From an uncultured Rikenellaceae bacterium (GTDB lineage: Bacteria > Bacteroidota > Bacteroidia > Bacteroidales > Rikenellaceae): DNA of 64,000 nt. The position numbers were made by a program, and so were the translations under genes. Position 1 is the first letter of the stretch, and each line of letters opens with the position of its first letter. This document shows, piece after piece, positions 51,742-59,848 of the stretch. The DNA is taken from the NCBI GenBank assembly GCA_944415565.1, contig CALYBQ010000003.1:119802-183801 (forward strand). Reading direction: 5' to 3'. The notes under the pieces are model-generated. The model did not search any database and was not told the DNA's origin. It saw only the letters and a list, made by a program, of their open reading frames with translations.

Positions 51742-52473
51742 TTACATGAAAACACGCCAGAAAACTACGGTCTTGGTCTTCTGCTCGATCAACGTCATCG
51801 ACTCGGGATCGTACTCGAACCGCATGGTCTTATGGCTGAGCGAATCCTTACGGTCCGTCATCAGGCTGGAATAATCCTCGACTGTGGAGATATAATCCGC
51901 CTCATCCTCGGTAAGCAGCAATGAGTACGGCGAAGTACGCATCCATTTGCCCACTTTGGACACAGTAAGCGACTTACCATAATTAAATTCGTTGAGGATG
52001 TATGTGTAGTTGGGCAATATCCTCAGCTGGAACTTCATGGTATCCAGTTCCGCTTCATACGGTCCGGCAATAACTTCCATCGTCCTCTGTACGGTTGTAT
52101 CGGCACTGAAACCGAGCAGGGAATCTACCGTAATATACATCTCCATATCATACCCTAATACTGTATCTTTCAAAGCAGTTGTTCCATAAAATTCAACCCA
52201 TCTGGTCCGAGCGGAATCGGAGGCATCTATGCTTTCGAATACCGGGGCCAATTTATCCCGACTCTCGCCGGTAACGATGAACTGCACGAAGTTGGCCCTA
52301 TCGGTGAATATATTTGCCGTATCGCCGAACGTTATCTTACCGTCGAAGTAAGCATATTTATCGTTTTCCGGCACGCCTACATTCTTCGTCCCGCATCCGG
52401 CAATGACCGCCGCCATTACTGCGAGCGGTACGGCTGCCGCCAATAATCTCCTGACTGACATACGTCTATTCAT
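51742..52473 (-). CDS. Hypothetical lipoprotein
   Basis: A 243-residue exported lipoprotein (signal MNRRMSVRRLLAAAVPLAVMAAVIAGCGTK, written here in two parts in the sequence: basic start, hydrophobic core, lipobox VIAGC). The mature part is rich in beta strands and aromatic residues (YAYFDGKITFGDTANIFTDR, DTVLGYDMEMYITVDSLLGF, LDTMKFQLRILPNYTYILNE) and ends KTKTVVFWRVFM. I do not recognise a family. It overlaps the end of the M3 peptidase gene by eight bases and is co-transcribed with it. Confidence 0.7.
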   Translation of the reverse strand: MNRRMSVRRLLAAAVPLAVMAAVIAGCGTKNVGVPENDKYAYFDGKITFGDTANIFTDRANFVQFIVTGESRDKLAPVFESIDASDSARTRWVEFYGTTALKDTVLGYDMEMYITVDSLLGFSADTTVQRTMEVIAGPYEAELDTMKFQLRILPNYTYILNEFNYGKSLTVSKVGKWMRTSPYSLLLTEDEADYISTVEDYSSLMTDRKDSLSHKTMRFEYDPESMTLIEQKTKTVVFWRVFM

Positions 52474-54547
52474 GACACAGTATTTTATCTATTAACGCTT
52501 TAGGTTCCGGTGTGTGTCCGCGAAAATCCACATACAGCTCCATAGGCGGTACGGAACCTCCAGCCTGAAGCATGCGGCGGTAAGCAGCCCCCACTTCGGG
52601 ATCGAATATTCCGCGCTCTTTGAACAGCGAGAATGCGTCCGCTTCGAGCACCTCAGACCATTTATAGCCATAATATCCGGCCGCATACCCGCCCGAGAAT
52701 ATATGACGGAACGAAGTCGACATACACGCGCCATCCACCAAAGGCAATATCTGTGTAGCTGCCATCGCCCGGCGTTCGAAATCGGCCGGATCGCTCTCCA
52801 CAGGCTCCGTTATCGAATGCCAAGCCATATCGTTGAACCCGAACGAGAGTTGCCTAACATTGGCATACGCGGCCATATAGTTTTTCGTGCGTACTATTTT
52901 CTCTACCAACTCCTCAGGTATCTTCTCTCCCGTTTTGAAATGCACAGACCAAAGATCGAGAAATTCTTTCTCTGTAGCCCAGTTTTCGAGCAACTGCGAC
53001 GGCAGCTCTACGAAATCGTGGTATACGTTCGTCCCCGTCAGAGATGCGTACCGTCCTTTCGCCAACATACCGTGCAGCCCGTGTCCGAACTCGTGGAGCA
53101 CGGTCGAGAACTCGTCGAAAGTCAACAGCGAAGGGGTATCCGACGTAGGCTTCGTAAAGTTGTAATTCAACGTTACGAGCGGGCGCACCTCGGTCCCGTC
53201 GGACCGTGTATACATCTCGCGGAAATTAGTCATCCACGCTCCGCCACGCTTGCTTGGCCGGGGAAAATAATCGACATACAATACGGAAAGGAAACTGCCG
53301 TCGGTATCGAAAACCTCGAAAGCCTTCACATCAGGATGATAGACCTGTATCTCCGGGTTGTGCCTAAACGTTATTCCGAACAGTTTGCCGGCCAACAAGA
53401 ACGACCCTTTTTCGACATTCTCGAGTTTAAGGTACGGCTTTATCAGCTCCTGATTGAGAGCATACTTTTCGGTCTTATACTTTTCGTCGTAATATGGCAG
53501 GTCCCAAGGCATGAACTCTTCCGGTGCATCCGGCTGCGAAGCGGCATACTCCACTATCTGCCGATAATCGGCCATGGCCGGATCCTTGGTAGGTACGAGC
53601 AATTCTGTCAGAAAGCTATCAACGGTACTCCGGCTGCCTGCCATCTTCTCTTCAAGTACATAGTCGGCATACGTTTCATATCCGAGCAGATCGGCGAGTT
53701 CGAAGCGCAGGTTCGCTATGCGCTTCGTGACATCGCGATTATCCCACGGACCATCATGGTAGCCCAGAGACGAATTAGCCCTCCATAGCTTCTCCTTAAT
53801 ATCTCTCTCGCGAGAATATTTCATAAACGGCCCGTAGCTGGGGAAGTCGAGCGTCACCCTCCATCCCTCTACACCGTGGGCGGCGGCATCCTCGGCCATC
53901 GCCGTCTTCACGAACTCCGGCATATATGCCACTTTTTCCTCGTCGGCAGGCGGAATGACATACTCGAACGCATTGCTTTCGGCCAGTACGTTCTGCCCGA
54001 ATTTGAGCGTCAGCATAGCCAGTTCGTTCGTAATCCGGCGATAACGCTCCTTATCCTTTTCAGACAACGCCGCACCGCTGCGTGCAAATCCTTTATAGGT
54101 CTTTTCGAGCAACATAGTCTGCTCACGGTCGAGATCGAGCCCATCCTTCTGTTCATACACCTTACGCACACGGTCGAACAAGGTAGGATTCAACGATATA
54201 TCGTTAGCGTACTCCGTCAGCCACGGCTGCACCTCCTCGGCTATGGCCTCCATCTCGTCCGAGGTATTGCTGGAATGCAATGCGAAAAATATCGCAGCCG
54301 TCCGTCCCAACAGTTCGCCGCTGCGTTCGAGAGCCTCGACCGTATTTTCAAAGGTCGGGGCGGCAGTATTGCTCACGATAGCCTCTATCTCGGCACGAGC
54401 CTGTGCCAGTCCCTCCCGAAATGCCGGGATATAATGTTCCGGCTTGATTTCCGCGAACGGTGGCGTCTGGTGCGGTGTGTTGAACTCGCCGAGCAACGGG
54501 TTTACGGAAGCGTCAGCGCATCCGGTGATATCTACAGATACAGCCAT
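52466..54547 (-). CDS. dcp: M3 family peptidase (Dcp/oligopeptidase A-like)
   Basis: Zinc peptidase that cuts dipeptides or short oligopeptides; 693 residues, full family length. The active site is intact: HEFGH at 485-489 (STVLHEFGHGLHGML) and the third ligand Glu514 in HDFVELPSQLLENW. The C-terminal GGYAAGYYGYKWSEVLEADA is also typical, as is the opening NPLLGEFNTPHQTPPFAEIK PEHY. A Cys occurs early (ITGCADASVNPLL), but the preceding stretch is short for a signal peptide, so the protein may be cytosolic or the true start may lie elsewhere. Whether it is Dcp or OpdA cannot be decided. Confidence 0.92.
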   Translation of the reverse strand: MAVSVDITGCADASVNPLLGEFNTPHQTPPFAEIKPEHYIPAFREGLAQARAEIEAIVSNTAAPTFENTVEALERSGELLGRTAAIFFALHSSNTSDEMEAIAEEVQPWLTEYANDISLNPTLFDRVRKVYEQKDGLDLDREQTMLLEKTYKGFARSGAALSEKDKERYRRITNELAMLTLKFGQNVLAESNAFEYVIPPADEEKVAYMPEFVKTAMAEDAAAHGVEGWRVTLDFPSYGPFMKYSRERDIKEKLWRANSSLGYHDGPWDNRDVTKRIANLRFELADLLGYETYADYVLEEKMAGSRSTVDSFLTELLVPTKDPAMADYRQIVEYAASQPDAPEEFMPWDLPYYDEKYKTEKYALNQELIKPYLKLENVEKGSFLLAGKLFGITFRHNPEIQVYHPDVKAFEVFDTDGSFLSVLYVDYFPRPSKRGGAWMTNFREMYTRSDGTEVRPLVTLNYNFTKPTSDTPSLLTFDEFSTVLHEFGHGLHGMLAKGRYASLTGTNVYHDFVELPSQLLENWATEKEFLDLWSVHFKTGEKIPEELVEKIVRTKNYMAAYANVRQLSFGFNDMAWHSITEPVESDPADFERRAMAATQILPLVDGACMSTSFRHIFSGGYAAGYYGYKWSEVLEADAFSLFKERGIFDPEVGAAYRRMLQAGGSVPPMELYVDFRGHTPEPKALIDKILCHE

Positions 54548-54586
54548 AGCTATTGAAGATTTATTCGTAATATAGTGAATATATGA

Positions 54587-57454
54587 TTAATATACGACAT
54601 TGTCGTAACGCGAGCTCGACCTGTCATACTTCACGTCGCGCAGAATATTGGACTTGATATGTATATTAAAACTCCAACTCTTCATATACCCGGTCGGAAT
54701 CCACGAGAAACTCATCTGCCAACAATGCAGGTCGCGGTTTATGCTGAACGAGCTCGGCGTAAGTTTCTTGGCCTCGAAATCGTAACCGCCCGTGAACGTT
54801 ACGCCCCACTTCTCGGTAAGCGTAACCGATCCGTTGAATCCGAGCGACTGGATAATCTCTTTCTTCAGGCCGCGGTTATAATACGACAGGGAGTAATTAA
54901 AGCTGATGTTCCACGGTATGCTGAAATCGTAGTACCTCGACGTCAACAGCGCCCGACGTGTCGCCGGATCGAGTTCGTTACCGTTGTTGTCGAAGAACGA
55001 GTTCGTAGCCAACATATGTTCCTCTGCTGTCCCGCTGTTGATATCGTTGACAACAGGCATATTCTTCTGCCCTGAATTAAACGAATATCCGAACGATGTC
55101 GATGCGTTCGTTATACGCCCTATCTTACCGTCTTTCCACATCAGGCGGTCTACCCTATTACCTTTGGAATCCACGTCATATGGGTCGAGCGAACCGCTCA
55201 CGTTAAGCCCGAATCCCTTGAATATGGTGGAACGTATGCTCCATCCGATAGTGGAGAACTTGAACGATTCGGCAAGAAAGTTATAACTACCGCTGAGCGA
55301 AATGTTGTCAATTATCTTGATCTTCCGCGTACCCGTCGTATCCGCTTTACTGCGGACTTTGGCTTCGAGCGTCTGGCTAAGGCTATAATTGATGCTCGCC
55401 GACGCTGTTCTGGGCGAGATGGCATTCAGCGCGTTCTGAGTCGGGCTGTAATACGAAATAGTACCCGTCGAGTCGCTCTGATAAGCCTTCCAGAAACCGA
55501 ATTTCGGGTCCCGGAAGTTAGGTGCATAAGAGAACCCGACCGAAGGGGTTATCACATGCCTTATGGCTTTCACCGCAGGATTCTTGCCCGTGAACTGGAA
55601 TTCACCGTATATCTTCGTATTGAACGAACCTGAGATGCTGAAATCGTACTGCCGGAAGAAGCCGTATGTCGTATCCTCCTTAACCCTGTTCTCCTCAGGC
55701 GACCACTCCCTTTCTATCTTGCGGAACGCCCAGTGTTCGTTATACTGCATAGACGGATTGAAGTTAAGGTAGTTGAAGAAATTGAACGTCGTAGAGATCG
55801 GAATCGAGTGCTTAATACCGTTGTTCATCTTGTCGAGTATATTGCCCTTGAACAGTTCGTCCTGCTTGACGTTCGATATTCTGTTAGACAAAGAACCGGA
55901 GTAGCTTATCGAGATACGCTCGTACCATTTTTCCTTGCCCGTAGCCGCTTTCCGTTTGAAAGGATAGATACGCGATACGCTGAACACCACGTTAGGGAAA
56001 CTGATGGATATGGTCGAGTCTTTCGAGTTCTGCGAATGCTGCATGTTGGTCGAGAACGAGAACGGTTTACCGGCCCACGTCTTAGAATAGGCTATCGACG
56101 AGTTGGTCTGCGTATTCAAGTAGTCGTTCAGCGTGTTGGAACCGTGCTTGTTGTATCCGCTCGACATGAAATTCACGCTCGCCGAGAAGGTCGAATTGGG
56201 GCGGAATTTCGGGTCCTGCCTGTGAGTCCATTGCAGACGGTAGGTATCCGAATTGAGGTAATCGCTCGACCCCTTGTCCCCTTCGATGACTTTGGTATAG
56301 GTAGCCAGAATGCTTCCGCTGTATTTATAACGCTTGATATAGCGCGACTGCACGTTCGTCTCCCAAGAACCGAGCGTATATATACCGCCTGTAACGGTCA
56401 CGTCCACATAATCGTTGAATGCGAAATAGTATCCGCCGTCACGCAGGAAGAATCCACGTCGCGTCTCCTCACCGTAGCTCGGGATCAGGAAGCCTGAACT
56501 GCGCCCCGAACTGATCGGGAAGAACCCGAACGGAATACCGAAGAACGGTATCGGCACGTCTTCCATAACGAAATATGTCGGCCCTACAATGATCTTCTTT
56601 TTCGGGACTACCTTCGCCTTTGTCATATGGAAATACCAGTGAGGATGGTCTATGTGGTCGCAGGTAGTATATCGGCCAACCCCCACGTTCATAGTATTGT
56701 CCGGCATCTTCTTGATGTCGCGGCCAATCAGATAACCGTCGCCCTCTTTGGTAGCCACGCCTTTGATCTTGGCTTTGCCAGTATCGAAATTGTAGGTTAT
56801 CGTATCCATCGTGTACGGCTGCCCACCATCTATGAATTCGGGACGTGTCGGAACCATATATACGGTATCCATAATCCCATAGGCGTGCACAGTCTTATCC
56901 TCAAGGCTCACACTCATAAAGTCGGCTTTCAGATTCATATCCTGATAAAGAATATCGCCCTGATTATATATGTAGACCATATTCTGGCGCAGGTCATAAA
57001 CGAGCGAATCCTTGTTCTTGCCCGATATTCTGTCTTCAAGAAAATTCTTAGTCTGCCGTTTCTGTTGGCGCGAGCCGACCAACGAATCACGCCGCACGGT
57101 ATCCTGCGGCTCCATTCGGCTGACACTATCCCTTCTCGGCAGGAAACGCCTTACCGGCGGAGTGTCGCCGAGGCTCAAGTTACGGCCGACAGAATCCGAT
57201 GCAGACACGACCGGTGCAGGAGAAACGACAGGAGACGGCCTCCTGTCCTGGACATTCACACCCGCGGTGTCCGTTTTTTCGGAAGGTGTGGTATTTTCGG
57301 GAAGCGGAGCTGACGGGGCCTGTGATGAAGCCGGAAGCAAATCATGTTCGCTTCCTCCCTGTGCTCCAGCGGATAAAGGCACGCCGAAGACCATATACCC
57401 GCACAGTAACATGGCCGCCGACGCAATTATGTATTTTCGCAATTTGCTATCCAA
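54587..57454 (-). CDS. lptD: LPS assembly outer membrane protein LptD
   Basis: Outer-membrane barrel that, with LptE, inserts LPS into the outer leaflet. 955 residues. Signal region to about residue 31 (YMVFGVPLSAGAQ), a Pro/Ser-rich linker, then an OstA-like beta-jellyroll (about 145-300: VYDLRQNMVYIYNQGDILYQ, VHAYGIMDTVYMVPTRPEFI). The barrel begins near GIPFGFFPISSGRSSGFLIP SYGEETRRG, the strand-turn motif conserved in LptD of Bacteroidetes, and ends in a membrane strand near DVKYDRSSSRYDNVVY. It is divergent from the amidase gene. Confidence 0.93.
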   Translation of the reverse strand: MDSKLRKYIIASAAMLLCGYMVFGVPLSAGAQGGSEHDLLPASSQAPSAPLPENTTPSEKTDTAGVNVQDRRPSPVVSPAPVVSASDSVGRNLSLGDTPPVRRFLPRRDSVSRMEPQDTVRRDSLVGSRQQKRQTKNFLEDRISGKNKDSLVYDLRQNMVYIYNQGDILYQDMNLKADFMSVSLEDKTVHAYGIMDTVYMVPTRPEFIDGGQPYTMDTITYNFDTGKAKIKGVATKEGDGYLIGRDIKKMPDNTMNVGVGRYTTCDHIDHPHWYFHMTKAKVVPKKKIIVGPTYFVMEDVPIPFFGIPFGFFPISSGRSSGFLIPSYGEETRRGFFLRDGGYYFAFNDYVDVTVTGGIYTLGSWETNVQSRYIKRYKYSGSILATYTKVIEGDKGSSDYLNSDTYRLQWTHRQDPKFRPNSTFSASVNFMSSGYNKHGSNTLNDYLNTQTNSSIAYSKTWAGKPFSFSTNMQHSQNSKDSTISISFPNVVFSVSRIYPFKRKAATGKEKWYERISISYSGSLSNRISNVKQDELFKGNILDKMNNGIKHSIPISTTFNFFNYLNFNPSMQYNEHWAFRKIEREWSPEENRVKEDTTYGFFRQYDFSISGSFNTKIYGEFQFTGKNPAVKAIRHVITPSVGFSYAPNFRDPKFGFWKAYQSDSTGTISYYSPTQNALNAISPRTASASINYSLSQTLEAKVRSKADTTGTRKIKIIDNISLSGSYNFLAESFKFSTIGWSIRSTIFKGFGLNVSGSLDPYDVDSKGNRVDRLMWKDGKIGRITNASTSFGYSFNSGQKNMPVVNDINSGTAEEHMLATNSFFDNNGNELDPATRRALLTSRYYDFSIPWNISFNYSLSYYNRGLKKEIIQSLGFNGSVTLTEKWGVTFTGGYDFEAKKLTPSSFSINRDLHCWQMSFSWIPTGYMKSWSFNIHIKSNILRDVKYDRSSSRYDNVVY

Positions 57455-57470
57455 ATTCGGAAAAAATAGT

Positions 57471-57494
57471 TACCTTTGCCGACAAGTCGGCAAA
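57471..57494 (+). promoter_or_regulatory. Promoter -7 box of the amidase gene overlapping a palindrome
   Basis: TACCTTTG (57471-57478) overlaps the perfect palindrome TTTGCCGAC-AA-GTCGGCAAA (57475-57494). The palindrome could be an operator or a hairpin at the very 5' end of the mRNA. A second inverted repeat TCAAGAA/TTCTTGA followed by TTTTTT lies at 57511-57536. Confidence 0.5.
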
Positions 57495-57584
57495 AAATCA
57501 AAAAATACGGTCAAGAACACTTCTTGAGCCATTTTTTCGCCATCAAAAGTAGTTAAAAATTCGCTGAATCCGCACTCGGGAACT

Positions 57585-58820
57585 ATGAAAGTTACTTCAC
57601 ATAAGCTTTTTGTTTGCACAACGGTCGCCATATGCTTTTTGTTGTGCATTCCTCATATTGTTTTTGCACAAAAGCCCCACGGAGTCAAAACTATCGTAAT
57701 AGATCCGGGGCACGGAGGCAAGGATGCAGGATGTGCATGGGGGAAAGTTTACGAGAAGGACATCGTTCTGGACGTAGGGTTGTTGCTCGGCCAAATGATA
57801 GACAAGAACCTGCCCGACGTAAAAGTCGTCTACACACGCAACAAGGACGTATTCGTAGGACTCGCCGAGCGCGGCGACCTCGCGAACAAAGTTGGGGCAG
57901 ACCTTTTCGTCTCGATACACGTAAACTCGGTGGACCTGAAAAAGGGGCAGACACCGCCCTCCGGAACGGAAACCTATGTAATGGGTCCCGATAAGGCACA
58001 GCAGAACCTCGCTCTGGCCATGCGTGAGAACGACGTTATCACATACGAGGACGGATATAACGAGAAATACCAAGGCTACAAACCGGGATCGCCGGAGAGT
58101 TTCATCATATTCTCTCTGATGCAGTACGCCAATATCGAACAGAGTATAAATATGGCCAAGGCCATACAAAAGCAATACGTAAAATCGAGTATGACGCCCG
58201 ACAGGGGAAGCAAGCAGGCAAACCTTCTGGTATTGTGGAGAACGACCATGCCGAGTGTGCTCACCGAAATAGGCTTCATCGTGAACGAAAAGGAGCGCAG
58301 GATGATGACGTCAAAAGACGGACAGAGAAAGATAGCAGCGTCGCTCTTCAACGCCATCAGCGAATACAAGGCCAAAATCGAAGGAAACAGCAACCCCATA
58401 GTCTTCGACACGGATTACGACGATATGGCCGCAACCGTATCATCGTCTGCCACGAATACCACTTCTTATGAACGTCAGGAATCCGCAACCTCGACGAACC
58501 AGTCGCCAGCAAGGCAGGGCAGCGTAACGACATCTGACAAGTGGACATTCGGCAACGAAAAAATTGTTTACCGCGTACAGGTATACAGCGTACCAAAGAA
58601 GCTCAGCCTCGAAAGCCGTGAACTCAGGCCGTTCCGAGGACGTGTCACCGAGAGACGTGTCGGCAACAGCTATAAATATTACGTAGGCAGCGCTTCGACA
58701 TACGACAAGGCGTTGGAATTGCAACGGGAGGTACGCAAAACAGTCAAGGACGCGTTCCTCGTCGCATTCGACGGCAACAAGCAAATTACCATCAGCGAAG
58801 CTCGCAAACAGACAAAATAG
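57585..58820 (+). CDS. N-acetylmuramoyl-L-alanine amidase with SPOR-like end
   Basis: Cuts stem peptides from murein in the periplasm. 411 residues; signal peptide to about residue 28 (CIPHIVFAQ). The amidase_3 domain (about 34-235) has the zinc ligands in VIDPGHGGKDAG, a Glu in VYEKDIVLDVGLLLG, and His in DLFVSIHVNS, with the catalytic Glu near TEIGFIVNEKE. A Ser/Thr-rich linker follows, and the last 85 residues (VYRVQVYSVPKKLSLESREL to FLVAFDGNKQ) form a SPOR-like domain that binds denuded glycan at division sites. It is upstream of the MlaD-type and MutS2 genes. Confidence 0.93.
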   Translation: MKVTSHKLFVCTTVAICFLLCIPHIVFAQKPHGVKTIVIDPGHGGKDAGCAWGKVYEKDIVLDVGLLLGQMIDKNLPDVKVVYTRNKDVFVGLAERGDLANKVGADLFVSIHVNSVDLKKGQTPPSGTETYVMGPDKAQQNLALAMRENDVITYEDGYNEKYQGYKPGSPESFIIFSLMQYANIEQSINMAKAIQKQYVKSSMTPDRGSKQANLLVLWRTTMPSVLTEIGFIVNEKERRMMTSKDGQRKIAASLFNAISEYKAKIEGNSNPIVFDTDYDDMAATVSSSATNTTSYERQESATSTNQSPARQGSVTTSDKWTFGNEKIVYRVQVYSVPKKLSLESRELRPFRGRVTERRVGNSYKYYVGSASTYDKALELQREVRKTVKDAFLVAFDGNKQITISEARKQTK

Positions 58821-58884
58821 AACAACACCGGGAAACGTGATACGAAACCGAAATCCGGAAATACTCAAGAATAAAAACAGAACA

Positions 58885-59829
58885 ATGATAAAACTGAAAA
58901 GAGAAGTAAAGGTAGGATTATTCGCACTGATAACGCTCGCGGCGCTTTATTGGGGCATAAACTTTCTCCGTGGCCGAGACCTGTTCAACAGGAACAACAC
59001 CTATTACGCCACCTACGACCAAGTGAACGGCATACAGAAAGCGTCTGCCATCGTCATCAAGGGCTTCAAGGTCGGTGTGATAAGCAACATCACATACGAC
59101 CCTTCGCAATCGGACAAGATAGTCCTGCATTTCGACATCAAGAGCAAGTACCGCATCCCAGAAAATTCGTCGGCCAGAATATACAGCGACGGACTTATCG
59201 GCGGTAAAGCAGTAGAGATCGAATTGGGAGATTCGGACAAGTTCCTGCGCGACGGCGATACGCTACGCTCTTTCCGCGACAAGGACCTTTTCGACATCGC
59301 CGGTTCGGAGTTGGAATTCCTGAAACAGAGAATGAATAAGATGGCCAACGACATCACCGAGACTCTCGGGGCCATGAACTCTCTCGTATACGACAACTCG
59401 GAATACATCACGAAGACGCTCGCCAACCTGTCCGAAATGTCCGGAACCATCAACAGCATAATCAAGACGGAAGAGAAGGACCTGCGTGACATCATAGACA
59501 ACATGAACGCGCTATCGGCCAATTTGCGTAACAACTCGGGCAAGATAGACAACATTGTCACCAACGTCGAAGGTTTCACCGATTCGCTCAAAGCATCGAA
59601 CATCCCCACCCTCGTGAACAATCTCTCGACAACTTTGGACGAGATGAACACCATGCTGGCCAAAGTGAACGACAGCGAGGGCACTATAGGTAAAATGGTA
59701 GGCGACGAAGCCCTGTACGATTCGTTGGTTTCGGCCTCATCGAACCTCTCGCTCCTACTGGGAGACCTCAAGCAGAACCCGAAACGGTATGTGCATTTCT
59801 CTCTGTTCGGGCGCAAGAAGGACAAGTAA
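58885..59829 (+). CDS. MlaD/MCE-family lipid transport protein
   Basis: Substrate-binding subunit of a phospholipid transport system between the membranes. The start at 58885 gives MIKLKREVKVGLFALITLAA, the standard MlaD opening with one membrane helix (10-28); an upstream in-frame ATG adds 16 polar residues. The MCE domain covers about 38-115 (YYATYDQVNGIQKASAIVIK GFKVGVI, ARIYSDGLIGGKAVEIELG). A long helical region follows (MNKMANDITETLGAMNSLVY to LSTTLDEMNTMLAKVNDSEG), as in MCE proteins that form tunnels. Permease and ATPase partners are not in the window. It lies 64 bases after the amidase gene. Confidence 0.93.
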   Translation: MIKLKREVKVGLFALITLAALYWGINFLRGRDLFNRNNTYYATYDQVNGIQKASAIVIKGFKVGVISNITYDPSQSDKIVLHFDIKSKYRIPENSSARIYSDGLIGGKAVEIELGDSDKFLRDGDTLRSFRDKDLFDIAGSELEFLKQRMNKMANDITETLGAMNSLVYDNSEYITKTLANLSEMSGTINSIIKTEEKDLRDIIDNMNALSANLRNNSGKIDNIVTNVEGFTDSLKASNIPTLVNNLSTTLDEMNTMLAKVNDSEGTIGKMVGDEALYDSLVSASSNLSLLLGDLKQNPKRYVHFSLFGRKKDK

Positions 59830-59848
59830 CACTCATACCTGAAGAAAA

